From the NCBI GenBank assembly GCA_022818135.1, contig JAFMSR010000015.1:29489193-29553192 (forward strand): a stretch of 64,000 bases of DNA, written 5' to 3'. Of the stretch, positions 35,046 through 47,297 are shown piece after piece (the stretch's first letter is position 1; each line of letters starts with the position of its first letter). Under the pieces are notes generated by a model, which saw only the letters and a list, made by a program, of their open reading frames with translations, was not told the origin of the DNA and made no database searches. This DNA comes from Saxidomus purpurata. Taxonomy: Eukaryota; Mollusca; Bivalvia; Venerida; Veneridae. The translations under genes and the position numbers were made by a program.

Positions 35046-35733
35046 CCACATTACGATCGAGAGTACCCTAATTTCAGACAGAAATCGTCTGCTTATTTTC
35101 TCCTCTTTTTCCGGTGTGTTTTTTTAATTCTCAACTGGAAAAGTAAATCAGCAAGTTTAGTGTAGCTTGTCGACTCAAAATAAGTTTACATTGATCATTA
35201 CACTGATCAGCCATTTATTGTTGTGTGTAATACATTATATGTGAATCTATCATTTTGTCTATTAGCAATTTCTTCTTTTTATTTTGTCTCTTTGTATGTC
35301 TTCAAAAATTAAGATACGGAAGTTGGATGCTAAGCATGCACAAATTGCTCCCATTGTATACAAAAAACATGTTTAAATGTTGACACCTACTGTTTCTAAT
35401 TTAGTGATTGCCTCAGAGCTATTGCAGCATCTAAATCTAACACTCGCGTAGCTAGCAGTTCTTGCTGTTGCAGCAGTTTTGTCATGAAATTGTCATGTTT
35501 ACTCATTCAAATTTTCCAATGGCAATTATGAGATAATCACCCTGCTTGTGCATGGCCAAAATCTATTAAAACTTTGGGAGGACAGATAAAAGATTTTTTC
35601 TCTATTCAAAAGTGTCACTATATTTAGTAACATAATTATGAAAAACACCCATTATGCGATGACGCCTGTGGTCCTGACCAAAGCTCACACTTAATAGGTC
35701 TAGAATGCTAGATGATAGCATTCAGATCAACCA

Positions 35734-35814
35734 GGGGATCGAATCATACCCCACCCACCCACCCACCATATATTATTAGTTAATAGAAGGTGGGTGGGGT
35801 TTGATTCGATCCCC
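35734..35814. repeat. GC-rich hairpin with CCCACC repeats
   Basis: GGGGATCGAATCA followed by a (CCCA)n tract at 35734-35767 pairs with GGTGGGTGGGG followed by TGATTCGATCCCC at 35788-35814, arms of about 27 bases with two mismatches and an AT-rich loop. The tips (GATCGAATC) resemble a B-box remnant. Small foldback repeat. Confidence 0.75.
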
Positions 35815-35954
35815 GTATTCATATCTGCAAAGATAGGTAAGGAGTCAGAGGCACTGTCCCTACGTCATGGCCCCTTGTTATATAATCATGGCCCCTCCTC
35901 ATATCTGATGTAAAAATTATGTATTATTTCCAGATTGAAAGAACAGGTTTTAGT

Positions 35955-38900
35955 ATGGAAATACAGATTGTGAAAGCAGGATGGCTGCAAAGAAAGAGTA
36001 AGCATGCATTTAATATGATAATGGTAAAATACAGCACATTATTGTTTGATTTAGATTAGATATAACATCAAGTATCATCAAAAAGCAGATCAGTGTACAT
36101 ATGGTGTGACACATTTTGATTAGGGCTGTTTTATGCGGGTACAAGTTATTACACAATCTAATCATATCATTTATAACAGTGTACATTTATAGATAAACAG
36201 TTTTTGGCAACAAAATAAATTTGTCTAAAGTCTAAAAAGTGATATAAATGATAAATTGCCAGTGGTGGAAGTCTAAAGTTAAAGTGACTGCTCTGTTTAA
36301 AAGTTTCAAAATTAAAGTATAGGTAATTTAGATACCCAGTCTGTTGAGATGTCATGTAATTTTAGTGTCAGAACATCAAATGCCAATCACATTCAATAAC
36401 TGTGCAAATTGATTGCAGTAGCTTGCTTCAGTGGGTGACTTTGATGTCATTTTCTTGTTGTTATTATTTTAGTTATGCATGTACTTATTTAGGTTCAGTG
36501 TTGCATCGCTGGAAGAAGAATTGGTTTGTGTTGTACAGATCAGGAGAACTGGCATACTTTGAATCACAAGACAAACACCACCCTGAGGGAAAATTTATTG
36601 TTTGTGCATCATGTATAGGGATAAAAACCCGTGGTGAGGTATGGATCTAAGTATATCTCCTAGTCTCATAACAAGCTAGGATATACAATTCATGTTTTTA
36701 GCTCACCTGGCACAGAGTGCCAAGTTGAGCTGTTAGGACAACTCACTGTCCGTTGTATGTAGTACATCGTCAGTCTGTCCACCATTTCCTTAAGACTACA
36801 TCTCCTTTGAAAGTACTGGGATGAAATTGATGAAGTTTGGCAGGGATGTTCCTGGCATGAAGCTCTATCAAAGGGGTGCCTAAAGAATTCTATGCCCTGC
36901 AGAGCTCTCATTGCCATGGCAACAGAAAAGAAAAACTTTAAAAAATCTTCAAAAACCGGAGTACCAGAGATTAGATATTTGAGATGTAGCATTGCCAAGT
37001 GGACCTCTACCAAGATTGTTCAAACCATGATTGTGTCAAAATTGACCCTGCCAGGGGGATACTTGATTTTACATGGGCTAATACAGGAAAAACTTTAAAA
37101 AAATCTTCTTCACTGAAACCACAAGGCCTAAAGCTTAGATATTTGGCATGTAGCATTGCCTATACCAGTAGGAGAGATACACATCATTATTATCAGATAT
37201 GTGTACCACCTGATATTTGCATGTACAGAAAGGTGGGGCAAACATTGATAGCACAATTTTTACTACTGCATTAAATAATGGCAACAACAGATAAAGTTTT
37301 ATCTGTTTAATTAACTTTTGCCCACTAACCGATAGGAATTTATGTAGATAACCTGTAGATAAAAGATCATGATATAAAAGCTACAGAAGTTATCTCATGA
37401 TAAATATAACAAAAACTATATTATATTCTCATATTTTCATATGCATCCTGTTCATGCCAAATAAACTTATACGTGGAATTATATGTATAACAGGACAGAG
37501 AACTATACAAATGTTATGCAGATCATAAAATGAATATCTATTTAACTAGAAGCTCTTGGTAATTTACTAAAAGACCTATTATCTTTACAATTTTTAATGC
37601 AACTGGTTTCAGACGGAGAGGAAGAGCAGTCGGAATTATTTTGACTTTCTTCATAATTATACTCCATGACACGTTCAACATAAATGCGTTCACATGCAAT
37701 TGGTTTTGTTGCAATTTCTTCCTGAGCAATCGGTCTGTCATGGCCATTTAAAAATAGCGGGATAGTAAGTTCAACTTTTTGGGCGTGGGAAATGTCTTCG
37801 ATTATCAAGCCTCTGTCTGCAATTACTAAATGCCCTAGTTCTAGATTATCTGCAAATCCAGAGTCAGTAACAATATCTTTGTCTGATTTGCTTCCCTCAT
37901 ATACTTCTGACAGATATGTTACAGCACCTGTTGGAGAATGCCAACAAGACATTTTAATGTGGCATGATTCTTGTTAAAAGAATACATATTCTCTTTTTCT
38001 GCAAAATTGCTCAAACTCTGAACATTTGTCATACCACAAATGTGTGTCATGCACAACATCTAGGGGGCTACATTAAAGGTCAAGGTCACACTTAGAACTC
38101 AAACTTGTAATTAAGGGTTACGTTCTGATATTTTGTGATTGGGTTGCAAATTATACATGCATAGACTAAATTATGAAATAACAATAACTTCTAACGGTTG
38201 TTGCACCTGCGTTGCCTGCTCATGGTCAAGGTCAGATTTCAGGTTCAAAGATAAAAAAACTCTCCACACTTTAAAATCTCCACAAGCCCTGGAAGGTTTT
38301 TTCAAACTTGAATCAAATGTTCACCTCCTTGAGACAAAATGCATTATGCAATATCCTTGTGTCAAGGTCACATATAGGGTTGAAGGTCGGTAGACTATTT
38401 CTCCTAAACCATATGAAGGAATTTCATCTAAAGGTCAAATGTAAATTTCATCATGATGACAAGGTCAAAGTCACTCTTGGGGTGAAAAGCAATGTGAATA
38501 TATCTCACAAACCCCTTGAAAGATTGTCATGAAACTTGAGTCATTTTATTCCACTCATTCCAACAGATTTGGTTGGGGACTTTGTATTGCATGACAATAC
38601 TCCACCCACTTGACAATGTATAGATTGAAAAGATGCAGTATTTCCATGTAGAACTGCAGATTCTGTTTTAATAAAGTACTAGGATGGCAAAAAGATAACA
38701 TCAGCCAATTTACATTTCAGTGTGAATTTAGTGCACCAGATGGGTGCAGCAAACAGTGTTTGTTACAATTGGAACTCCGACAAGATGACAATCTGAAACT
38801 GTGTGCTGAATCACCAGATGATATGAGGTATGGATGAAATTTACAGATATAGTGTATTACACTGCCTCTCTAGACATTGGACAAATTCTCCAGATCGTTT

Positions 38901-40499
38901 AGAAAGAAATTCGAAATTGATGGTGGATTTTGACATTTTCACCCCATATTTCAATTATTTGCCGTGAAACCTGTGTTTTGGTCAAAAGTGGCAACGAATT
39001 TCAAAAACCTAGAGAAGGTACTGTAGCAGTATAGTAGAAAATGGACTAACTACCTTACTTTAGTAAGATGAGGGTGTATGAAGATGGATATATTTCAGTT
39101 GTAGGGAGGTTTTAAGCCACCTAACTGGATATGCTAGTGTCTCTTTTGTCCATACTGCTGTAGTGTGTGTAACAGTTACTGCTTGTATGTATTTACAGGG
39201 CATGGCAGATAGCCTTAGAGGAAGCACGAACCATGAACAGGACTGGCGAGATTGCAGCTCCTCCAGGGGTGCCCATACCCCCCGGGGCTCAGGTGGTTTA
39301 CCCACAGACAGTTTCGCATGGCTATGGCTATGGCTATGGCGGTCAGATTATTACGTCACCAGGACAATATTGTATGTTGTTATTGTTTTCTTACAAAATT
39401 GTCCAGATAATATATATAATATAAATGACAAGAGATGCTCATAGTTTCATCAATTTTCAGTCGTGTTGTCTTCAAGTTTAATTTTATAGTAAGATGAAAT
39501 TCTCTATTGACACAAACCTAAAACTTGTGATGGTAATTTAGGTTTAATGGTTTCAAAACAATTTAATATAAGTGATAAACCAAATTTTGATTGACAGTTA
39601 TTATATACACTACCTTGATTCAGATAAGCCCAATGTGGAGTGTAGGGGGGAGTGGACTATCCCAATGCTGAGGGTAGGGAGATGTGAACTTTAAATACAA
39701 GCTACTGTAAAACCACTCTTTTCCTTTAGCACTGATCATTATCTTCAGTCTTTAAAACTCCTATTTTTTTTGTGGAGCCGCCGTGGCGCAGTGGTAGCGC
39801 GTTCGCCTCAGGATCAAAGGGCCCCGGGTTCAATCCCTACCATCGCCATGTTAGAAGGGTCTTTAGGCAAGACACTAATAAATCCACATTGCCTCCCTCT
39901 TGCCTCTCTCTCTTAGGTTGATTCCATTGGAATGGTCTCGAGAGCAAAAAAAAAATTAAAAAATTTTTCAAAAAAAAAAAAAAAAAAAGTCCATAAAACT
40001 CCTATTTACTTGATGCTTGCTGACTGTTGGAGTTCTAACTAGTGCTAGTGTACTAAAGGAGGAAAAAGAAACGTTGCTGTCAAGTTACCCTAATTTTCAG
40101 GATTTGAACCTGTCTTCATTCTAATGATAGTTGGTTTGTCAGTCAGTCACTAGAAATGTTAACATTTACAAAATGACTTGCTGATTTATGCATGACTGAA
40201 AATAATTATAATGTCATTGAAATGACAATTTTAGAACAGAAATAAAGAAATTGCTAGATTTCAATAATCTGATTAAATAAAATCCAAGATTCACTGTCAT
40301 GAATATTATAATTTCTTGGTACATGCATTTTAACATAGCTTCAAAACTTACCCTTTTTTCAGGTGTGAGGGATGCTTCAGGGAACCAGACTGTTGTCATG
40401 GGATCCCAGCCAGGTCAGGTGGTCTGTGTGCAGGAACCACACCATTATCGTAGAGGGTACTATTCCCCCTACATCATGGGACCAGTTCTGTGGTGGTGA
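35955..40499 (+). CDS. PLEKHB (evectin)-type PH-domain protein
   Basis: Five coding exons: 35955-35997, 36493-36638, 38721-38827, 39199-39371, 40363-40499 (TGA). All junctions are in phase with GT-AG introns, giving 201 residues. Residues 4-110 form a PH domain, starting KAGWLQRKS and LHRWKKNWFVLY, and closing with the AWQIALEEA helix that carries the conserved Trp. Then come a proline/glycine/tyrosine-rich segment with HGYGYGYGG and a short hydrophobic end, VLWW. The order and length match PLEKHB1/2 (about 220 residues in vertebrates). Those proteins bind phosphoinositides or phosphatidylserine on recycling-endosome and post-Golgi membranes. A vertebrate-like C-terminal membrane segment is shorter here. 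The exact start is supported by the match of the first residues to the PH fold. One intron holds a transposase fragment and another a SINE. Confidence 0.9.
36693..37175. repeat. Dispersed TTAGCTCACCTGGCACA repeat, full copy
   Basis: Uninterrupted copy of the family split by a transposon at 13108-14197. It has the same order: GCTCACCTGGCACA, GGCAGGGATGTTCCTGGCAT, CATTGCCATGGCAACAG, TTAGATATTTGAGATGTAGC, CCTCTACCAAGATTGTTC. It serves as an empty-site reference for that insertion. A second partial unit (TTAGATATTTGGCATGTAGC) follows at 37135. Confidence 0.75.
37542..37952 (-). pseudogene. Harbinger/DDE_Tnp_4-type transposase fragment
   Basis: A 136-codon frame on the strand opposite to the PH-domain gene. 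It reads like the second half of a Harbinger/PIF-type DDE nuclease: a segment TGAVTYLSEVYEGSKSDKDI, then the second catalytic Asp in VIADRGL, a hydrophobic TIPLFLNG turn, and the catalytic Glu region IYVERVMEYN. The first Asp region is absent and the frame ends soon after the Glu, so it is a 5'-truncated or deleted copy. No terminal repeats were identified around it. Confidence 0.75.
38060..38540. repeat. AAGGTCAAGGTCAC-family repeat, diverged
   Basis: Contains AAAGGTCAAGGTCACACTTA, CATGGTCAAGGTCAGATTTC, GTGTCAAGGTCACATATAGG and ACAAGGTCAAAGTCACTCTT at roughly 100-150-base intervals, with ACACCATATGAAGG-type spacers. Same family as 18395-19165. The 74-84-codon frames here are not genes. Confidence 0.65.
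39767..39993 (+). mobile_element. tRNA-derived SINE with 14-base target duplications
   Basis: Starts GTGGAGCCGCCGTGGCGCAG. It has an A box in TGGCGCAGTGGTAGCGCG and a B box in CCGGGTTCAATCCCT, a tRNA-unrelated body (GGTCTTTAGGCAAGACAC, CCATTGGAATGGTCTCGAG) and an A-rich tail. It is flanked by exact copies of TAAAACTCCTATTT at 39753-39766 and 39994-40007. The intact duplications indicate a recent insertion by LINE machinery. It lies in the last intron of the PH-domain gene, same orientation. The promoter part resembles a tRNA but does not form a functional one. Confidence 0.92.
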
Positions 40500-41811
40500 A
40501 GTAATACAACACTGTTGCTATGACAACAGCAGCGAGAAAACTCATCCTAAGATGTTGTTTACATGTTCGTCATCATGGTGTTGTAGAATATATTATTATA
40601 ATTTCTATACATAGATACTTTTTCGATTGGTCTAGACACCTACGGTATGATTGTACCAAAATATATGATAATTTTTCATAAATATTGTGTAGCTTTGCAT
40701 GCAATCATGTGGTTATATAGGTCCATGGTAAAAGTAACAAAATATTGGCCTGTCCATATACACATAGAGAAAGAAAGTTCCTTGTCTAATAGAAAGTTGG
40801 GAGAATAATAGGATAAACTAATAAACTGATCTTAAAATCATTCTTGTTGCCATAGTGAAATGCTTTTTAGTGGTAAAAGGTGTTGTTACTTGTTCATTAA
40901 GTGCAAAATAATAAATACTGTATATATAGTTCTTCATTTACCCTGCAATATATTAATTTGCAATTGATATTCATGGTTGTACTTTGTTATAAATATGTCT
41001 GTACATTGCTACAATGTGTAATACATTTGAAGCTTGATTTATTTGTGCCATTTCATTAGTAAAAATAGTTTCTTTATATTTTAAGTAAAATAGTGCCACT
41101 ATTTTTTGGAACTCTATCCGTAAATTTTTCTTTCTTTTAGTAAAGTGGCTACATTATTATATTTCTTTATAAATTTTTATTTTCTTTTCTTTTTGGCTAA
41201 TTAAGGGTTTTTACAATTTCAAAATTTAAAAGTAGGTGAAAAGGTTAAAATTTCATACATATATTCTATTTTATAATTTAAGTAACATATCTTTCGGCAC
41301 ACTTTGTTCTCTCCTTTAGACCACTTAATTAAAAAAAAATTAACTAACATAAAGATAAGTCAAATAAAAGTAGGACAACAATTTATTAAAAAGGGGATTT
41401 TACATTACAAAACTCAAATGCATACTTCCTGTTATCAAAATTCCAAAAAAAAAAGTTAGGCTTCCACGATCCAGACATTCAAACTAGGTCAATCACACTC
41501 ACAGATCAAATTGGTCACCGCGATTGGCCTACTTTTTGGCAACCAATCAAATTCAATCTTTGTTTAAAACGGACTGGAAATTGCAATCAGGTAAATCTCT
41601 CCTCTTTTCGGCTTCAAAATTCTACTTTTCTAGGCATGAAGGGAGACATGCCAGGGTCTCATCCAAAACATAAGCTAAAAATTTAGCTTTTGGATGGACC
41701 TTGATAAAATCTCTTTCAAATCAAATAAAATCTAGCAATCCTCTTTAAGACGTCATTTCTGTTATATATTTGTATGATTTTCACTACTCTTTATAAGATA
41801 TACAATATAAT
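40500..41811. other. PH-domain gene 3' UTR and downstream sequence
   Basis: Follows the TGA stop. AATAAA at 40910-40915 is a candidate polyadenylation signal. Beyond that the sequence is AT-rich without exons. Confidence 0.5.
40910..40915 (+). promoter_or_regulatory. Candidate polyadenylation signal of the PH-domain gene
   Basis: AATAAA about 410 bases after the stop, embedded in AAAATAATAAATACTG. It is the first clear hexamer downstream. Confidence 0.35.
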
Positions 41812-41943
41812 GATTATAGACTAATGTTTTGGTCAAGACATTGTTTTTCGGACCTGTTAAAAAAGATATCACTTTAACTGAAAAATATCACTTTTAACAG
41901 GTCCGCAAAACTGTGTATTGACCTCAAAATTAGTCTATAATTG
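41812..41943. mobile_element. Compact foldback element, about 132 bases
   Basis: Arms of about 55-60 bases with a very short loop: ATTATAGACTAATGTTTTGG on the left against the complement of CCTCAAAATTAGTCTATAAT on the right, and CGGACCTGTTAAAAA against TTTTAACAGGTCCG near the centre. Copies of GATATCAC/AATATCAC flank the loop. Non-coding. It could be a MITE of which almost the entire length is terminal inverted repeat. Confidence 0.75.
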
Positions 41944-43424
41944 TATAATGTACCAACTTTGGACGCATTCAACATTGTGTATTTACCAGCAATTATTTCT
42001 TATACCAGTTTGCTTTTTTCCCCTTCAGTATTGCACAGGTGTCTTTCACAGTTAATCTATTTGTAAATTTGCAGGGATGACTTAAAAGGGACCTGTGGTT
42101 TATATATATCTAAGTATTGACGTATTGAGGGGTTAATACAATACAGTTATAGCTAATATGAAAAAAGCATTTACAACCTCAGTACACATGTATATAATTA
42201 ATTTTTAAATGTAAAACTTACAGTTTTAAATAAAGTTGTATGATTTTTCTAGTCAGTGAATAATAATGTCTTTATTATATTGCATGTTACTATTAGGTTT
42301 AATTTACTATAGCCAAGTAACAGATTCCTTCTTCTATTCAAATAATTGTTTTAGGCTGAAAACTTAAATTTGAAGAAATGTACATCATCGTTCGTCTGTT
42401 GTTTGTCTGTATTTGTCTTGTTTGCATCTAAGAAACTCAGCGTTGATACTATTTGAATCAGATTCACTGACAACTTGTTTGACATAATTTCAATTCCTGA
42501 ATCATTATTAGATATATGGGTATGTACATACTGGATATGCATCCTGTGAAAGGTCATGGTTACTGTCAGTCTGTGGCAATTAAAGTACATGTACAAATAA
42601 TTACCACTTTTATACAGCAGATCCCACTGAGTGAAGCATCCTGAATTTGATGCTTGTTTTTTCCAATGTAAAATGTTTTCGGCTCATTTCCCAGAATTAC
42701 CATGTCCTTCATACCTTAGTGTATAGTTGTCAGTTACATGCAGGTCACACCAAACTTAAAGATCAATAAGTCAAAATTCAAATGATCAGGTATGGTTCAA
42801 ACTTAAGGGAAGAGACCACAAATAAACTTTCTATATATTTTCTCATTATATCTTCCAAGTGCCCTCATTGTATTCTCCAAATACACCCATGTGGGCTGTT
42901 GTGAGAGGCACTGTAAGATTTAGGGACCACTTTTTATAACGAACTGAATCCAAGCAATTACTGTATACTGTCAACTACAATAATTTCACTCGATGTATTT
43001 TTGTTAAATTTGCAATTATATTAAAATGCCATACTTGCTTTTTATAATAGTGAAAGTGTTTTGCTCTATCTCCCTTGTTCCTCATGTAGGTACTTGTCGA
43101 GTAATTCAGGGTATGAATAATTATTAAAGAAAATGATACCTGGTATTGATGTTTCATGTTAAGTTTGATTATCACTTTAATTTGTTAATATTTAAATAAA
43201 TTTTCTACATATCTCAACTGTGTAATTTCTTACTATGTATCGAATTTTGTATTTCAGTGATATGCCTGCTCAATTTAATTGTACTTGGTTTCAGATTACC
43301 TGTTTTGTTTGAGTTTGTGCACATGTGTGCATGTGGAGAAAGGAAGTGGGGTGGGAGAGGGCATTTTATGTGGCACCAAAAGGGTTCCATACATATGACC
43401 CATCTCTATATGTGCACATGCTCA
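41944..43424. other. Gene-free intergenic stretch
   Basis: AT-rich, with no exon, RNA gene or array recognised. Confidence 0.5.
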
Positions 43425-43575
43425 TGTCCAGATTGTAACTCTGTTATACATTGAAAAAAATTAAAATGAAATGGCACAAATGTTCAGCTCATGGAGATAA
43501 AGTGTCATGTGCCAGTACTGAATCCACACCTTGAAGGTCAAGGTCACTGACAATGCATTTGTTCAATCTAAAACC
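43425..43575. repeat. AAGGTCAAGGTCAC-family repeat, single unit
   Basis: One unit: ATGTCCAGATTGTAACTCTG, GGCACAAATGTTCAGCTCAT, AAGTGTCATGTGCCAG, then GAAGGTCAAGGTCACTGAC. Matches the unit of 18721-19035. Confidence 0.75.
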
Positions 43576-44744
43576 TTTACGTTATTACCGAATATATCTT
43601 AGTACCAGAAAACGAACTACGATCTCGAGTGTTACAGGGAGGATAAGGATAAAGGTCCAAAATAAAAATCCCTCAAAACAAGGCCATTCTTGCGTTGAGA
43701 AGATTACTTATTGTAGTGGGGTTCTATGTTGTGCAGTAACATGGACCAATTTACAATATACGTATAGGTATGTACAGATATGTGACTAAAATCTTTTGAA
43801 TCCGCGCTTACTTCTTTATATAGGTTTGCAGACCAGTAAGAATGTAGAATAAAAGAACTTTCTCAACACATTCCTGTTTAAATAATTGCTCAATTTTAAT
43901 CTATGAAAACAGGTGCTTTGAAAATCAGGTCTAAAAAAATTCTGAAACCTAAATATTATATCCAAACGCAGGCGTATGTTACAGTTTCGGAATTTACGCA
44001 CAAATAACGGTCATCATAACATTACAAGAGTGGTCTTAGAGATATAAAACGTATTAATCATTAGGTACGGTGTGTTGCTGACTTTTTCACTAACGCGTCG
44101 TGAGGTTGACATCAGTATTTCTAAAAAAAAACTGTCTTGTTAGCGGCCTTCCACAGTTTTCTCCGCGCAAATTGTACCTGCCTGGTTGTTTAACATCAGC
44201 TACTGTCTGAAGGTCTGTTCTGGTTAGAGCAGAATAAATTATTAGGCTATATAATCGTCCTACTTTTAATTAGAAAATCAGTTATAAAAAGCCTTTGTAA
44301 GAACGACATAGATGCTTTAATGGCATATTTGATAGATAAAACTAAAAACAATATATCGGGTAAATCCGCATCAGATTAGCTAAATGACCAGGAAGACAGC
44401 TAGATTTTAGATACGAAGAGTTTTATGTTGTATATATAAAGGCTATTATAAAATATATACACATGTATATATAAAATTACAATAAAGTGCTTCCACACCG
44501 TGAAATTGCTTCTATATTTCCATATTAGCTATATTGAATTTGATATTTAAATGCATTATTAACATCTGTTGTTTGCGACACGTGCTTGAATGAGCTAGAA
44601 ATAATTGATGAATACCGATATATAGTATGAAATGACGTTTCCCAGAATGAAATTACGAATTGTACGTAGGTTGTGTTAATATAAGAAGGTTGTGAAGACT
44701 TCTACATGTATGGGGAGAGAGTGAAAATATTCTGAATTAAGACA
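43576..44744. other. Upstream region of the DxD membrane-protein gene
   Basis: AT-rich, no exon seen. It should contain the promoter of the gene starting at 44745. A TATA-like TATATAAAGG lies near 44434, but its use cannot be judged. Confidence 0.4.
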
Positions 44745-45842
44745 ATGATGTACATGCATTTTAGAAAACATAACTTGCGGGGAAGATCGTCACTGTTCTC
44801 ATGGAAAATGATCGTTCTGCTTGTAATATTTTTTGTTGTGTTGTTTATCTTATTGCAATACAACACTGAAGAGTGGAAAAGTACCCGGACTGTTCAGACA
44901 CAGCTTATTAAACATAGACCACGTGTTGTTGTTGTTTCTATAGCCGTGTACTTTGGGATGAACGTTGACTATGCATTTTGTGTTCCGTTTGTAGTGGCAG
45001 CTTGGGAAAGAATGGGCTGGAGCGTGGTTATACTGGTAGTTGGTGACATTGATTTCTGGATGCGAACAGCGGCTCTGACCTTGGTAAAACAGACAGCAAT
45101 TAAGATCTCTTACGATGTAAAATTTGTACTCGTGCCGGTTCAAGCTAATGCAGTGTTGTATTCAAAAGTTGCGAGTTTATTTGCAACTTTAGTAATACCC
45201 GGAATCAAAGCAGACGATATAGTATTGGTATCAGATACTGATATTCTACCCGTAAATAAAAGTGTATATGCACAGATGAGATCAGGAAATGTGACTGCAT
45301 TGCGAGATGCTGGTTGCTGCGATACGTTTACTTTGGGACGGAAGACTGTCACATATCAACCATTCCCGTTGATAAGTATGCCCTCAAAAACTTGGAGAAC
45401 AGTGATGGAAATAGAGAAAGTTGATACTAAATTATTACCTAATCTTATAAATGAATGGCTGAAGACAAAGTTCAATGGTAAGACTATTTCAAACACGGAG
45501 GGAAAGTTCGGACCGGATGACATTTTCCCGGAGGATTACTGGCGCCTGGAGGAACGAGTATTATCCTCACAAATGGATAAAATCCGCGAACAAAAGCATA
45601 TCGTTGCACGTAATACAGCGAAAGATAGGGTAGATAGATCTAGAGTGAATTCCTGGAAGGACTTTAACTCTTACATAGATGCACGAATGTTTTTACCCGC
45701 GTTCAAAGGTTTGGAATGGGAAAAAACTTCGCAGCTATGCAAGGCAATATTAAGCGAAAACATGCTTGCAAGACTTACAAGTTTCAAGTCGTCATTTGTG
45801 AAAACAATGTACGAAAGATATGGTCGCTGGGACTTTTTATGA
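44745..45842 (+). CDS. Type II membrane protein with DxD motif, glycosyltransferase-like
   Basis: Single-exon frame of 365 codons, ATG to TGA. Residues 1-20 are basic, residues 22-38 form one hydrophobic membrane segment (MIVLLVIFFVVLFILL), and the remainder is lumenal, so it is a type II protein of the kind found in the Golgi. Residues 58-166 alternate strands and helices and reach VLVSDTDILP, where D164-x-D166 is the metal/nucleotide-sugar binding motif of GT-A glycosyltransferases. NKSV (171) and NVTA (182) are potential N-glycosylation sites. A Cys pair follows at 191-192. Length, topology and motif fit a glycosyltransferase, but I cannot name the family or sugar. Three ATG codons lie in the first four positions; the first is used. 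An AATAAA follows at 46114. The frame is intact, so it is probably functional. Confidence 0.8.
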   Translation: MMYMHFRKHNLRGRSSLFSWKMIVLLVIFFVVLFILLQYNTEEWKSTRTVQTQLIKHRPRVVVVSIAVYFGMNVDYAFCVPFVVAAWERMGWSVVILVVGDIDFWMRTAALTLVKQTAIKISYDVKFVLVPVQANAVLYSKVASLFATLVIPGIKADDIVLVSDTDILPVNKSVYAQMRSGNVTALRDAGCCDTFTLGRKTVTYQPFPLISMPSKTWRTVMEIEKVDTKLLPNLINEWLKTKFNGKTISNTEGKFGPDDIFPEDYWRLEERVLSSQMDKIREQKHIVARNTAKDRVDRSRVNSWKDFNSYIDARMFLPAFKGLEWEKTSQLCKAILSENMLARLTSFKSSFVKTMYERYGRWDFL

Positions 45843-46113
45843 ATCTTTGTTTTTGAAGTCATATTCGTAATATTACTGTCATTTTTGTTCATTGCTCTGT
45901 GACAGTCTTTTACTATCCTTGTATCATATGTTTTACGGAAATTATTACCGCATGCCATATTACCTCTGTCACTGGTAAGGCAATGTGATTGAAAGGTCAA
46001 CATTTATTTCGGGTTGCTAAGAAAAGAAATACATTATTTCTCGCATTGAGTAAATTTGATATCCTTTTATTTGTAAGAGATGTCGCAAACGTATGTTTAC
46101 TAGCGTTTAATGA

Positions 46114-46119
46114 AATAAA
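46114..46119 (+). promoter_or_regulatory. Candidate polyadenylation signal
   Basis: AATAAA 272 bases after the stop of the DxD membrane-protein gene. Confidence 0.35.
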
Positions 46120-46489
46120 CAACAACAAAAAACCCACACAAAAAGCAGATGCACAAGTTCAACAATGCAAAACTTTAGATAAAATACATACATGTATTTA
46201 TGGAACTGGGAATGCCACATGATTAAGAACGTTCGCCCCAGGCTATGCACATGTATTGAAATGTATTTTTTTGTTATTTGAGCAAATTTGCTTCTTGCAA
46301 TTGTTTACCGCAAATCATTGATTAAGAGAGCATTAGTTTATTTTCGTGAGTCTTTTTATGAATTTGGTTGTATGCGTTTGTTCATCTAGATGGTTTCCAT
46401 ACATATGGAACTTTCAATTTTTCCAATAATCGATGTATCGGTACTTTTTTCACATTAAACAAAGAAGGATAAAATCGGTTTAACCGTCA
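46120..46489. other. Gene-free stretch
   Basis: AT-rich downstream sequence. Nothing recognised. Confidence 0.5.
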
Positions 46490-46870
46490 TAACTTTTAAA
46501 CGGATTTATATTACGCTTATGCGTTGATGACAAAAGTTGGCAAATTCTTTTATCTAAATGGTGATATAAATTTCAAAAATATTAATTAAGTATTTCACCT
46601 ACCCATTTTGGTTTAAAATTTATCACCCCCGTTTTCCCCCTATGTAATGCTTATGGGGGCCTAAAATTGCTTCATTTTTTCAGTGATTTGTTGAAACATT
46701 TCGTCTTCTATATAGAGAAAACCATTTAAAGGATCGCTTATGCGTTTGTAGCATCGGCAAGTGAAATATATAAGGAATCAAATGGTGCAAAAATTTTATT
46801 ACATAGTACAATTCCGATTTCACCTACCCATTGAATGTTTATAAACTGTTAACATGTAAAGTCTAGACGG
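46490..46870. repeat. Diverged direct repeat of about 230 bases
   Basis: The phrases CGCTTATGCGTT, GGCAA and TTTCACCTACCCATT occur in the same order at 46515-46615 and 46735-46835. The copies are strongly diverged. Confidence 0.5.
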
Positions 46871-47297
46871 ATCGGGTGTCCCCGGGGGCCCCCGTGGTTT
46901 TCACGGAAATTATCGACTGGCATACGGAAATCAAATAAAGCTAGGCTGTTAAATATTGATTAACTTAGGGACCGTCAATATAGATTTTTAAATTGTTTGT
47001 TTTTCAATTTAATAAAATAAATATGGTAGAAGTGCCCAACCTTTTTTCCCCTATTGTGTACTTTGGTGTTTTTTTTTCAATTATCACGTAAATGTATATA
47101 TTAAACTGGCTTCTTTAGAGGTGTTTTGCTTTTGACATCTTAAAGCCCAAAGATGGGACATCTCACCTGTACGTGTTTTTATAAGGTTATGGCTTCATCA
47201 ATTGTACCTCCACTTGTCAAAAAAGTGTGAATATTGTTGTTAATTGCAAAAAGTGTGACACAATGGTCCCATACCTTTTCTGGTTATTAAAGTCGTG
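46871..47297. other. Gene-free stretch
   Basis: AT-rich, with a CCCCGGGGGCCCCC patch at 46880-46893. No gene. Confidence 0.5.

Noticed and set aside
39781..39850. Functional tRNA gene
   Set aside because: Boxes A and B are present, but this is the head of a SINE with body, A-tail and target duplications.
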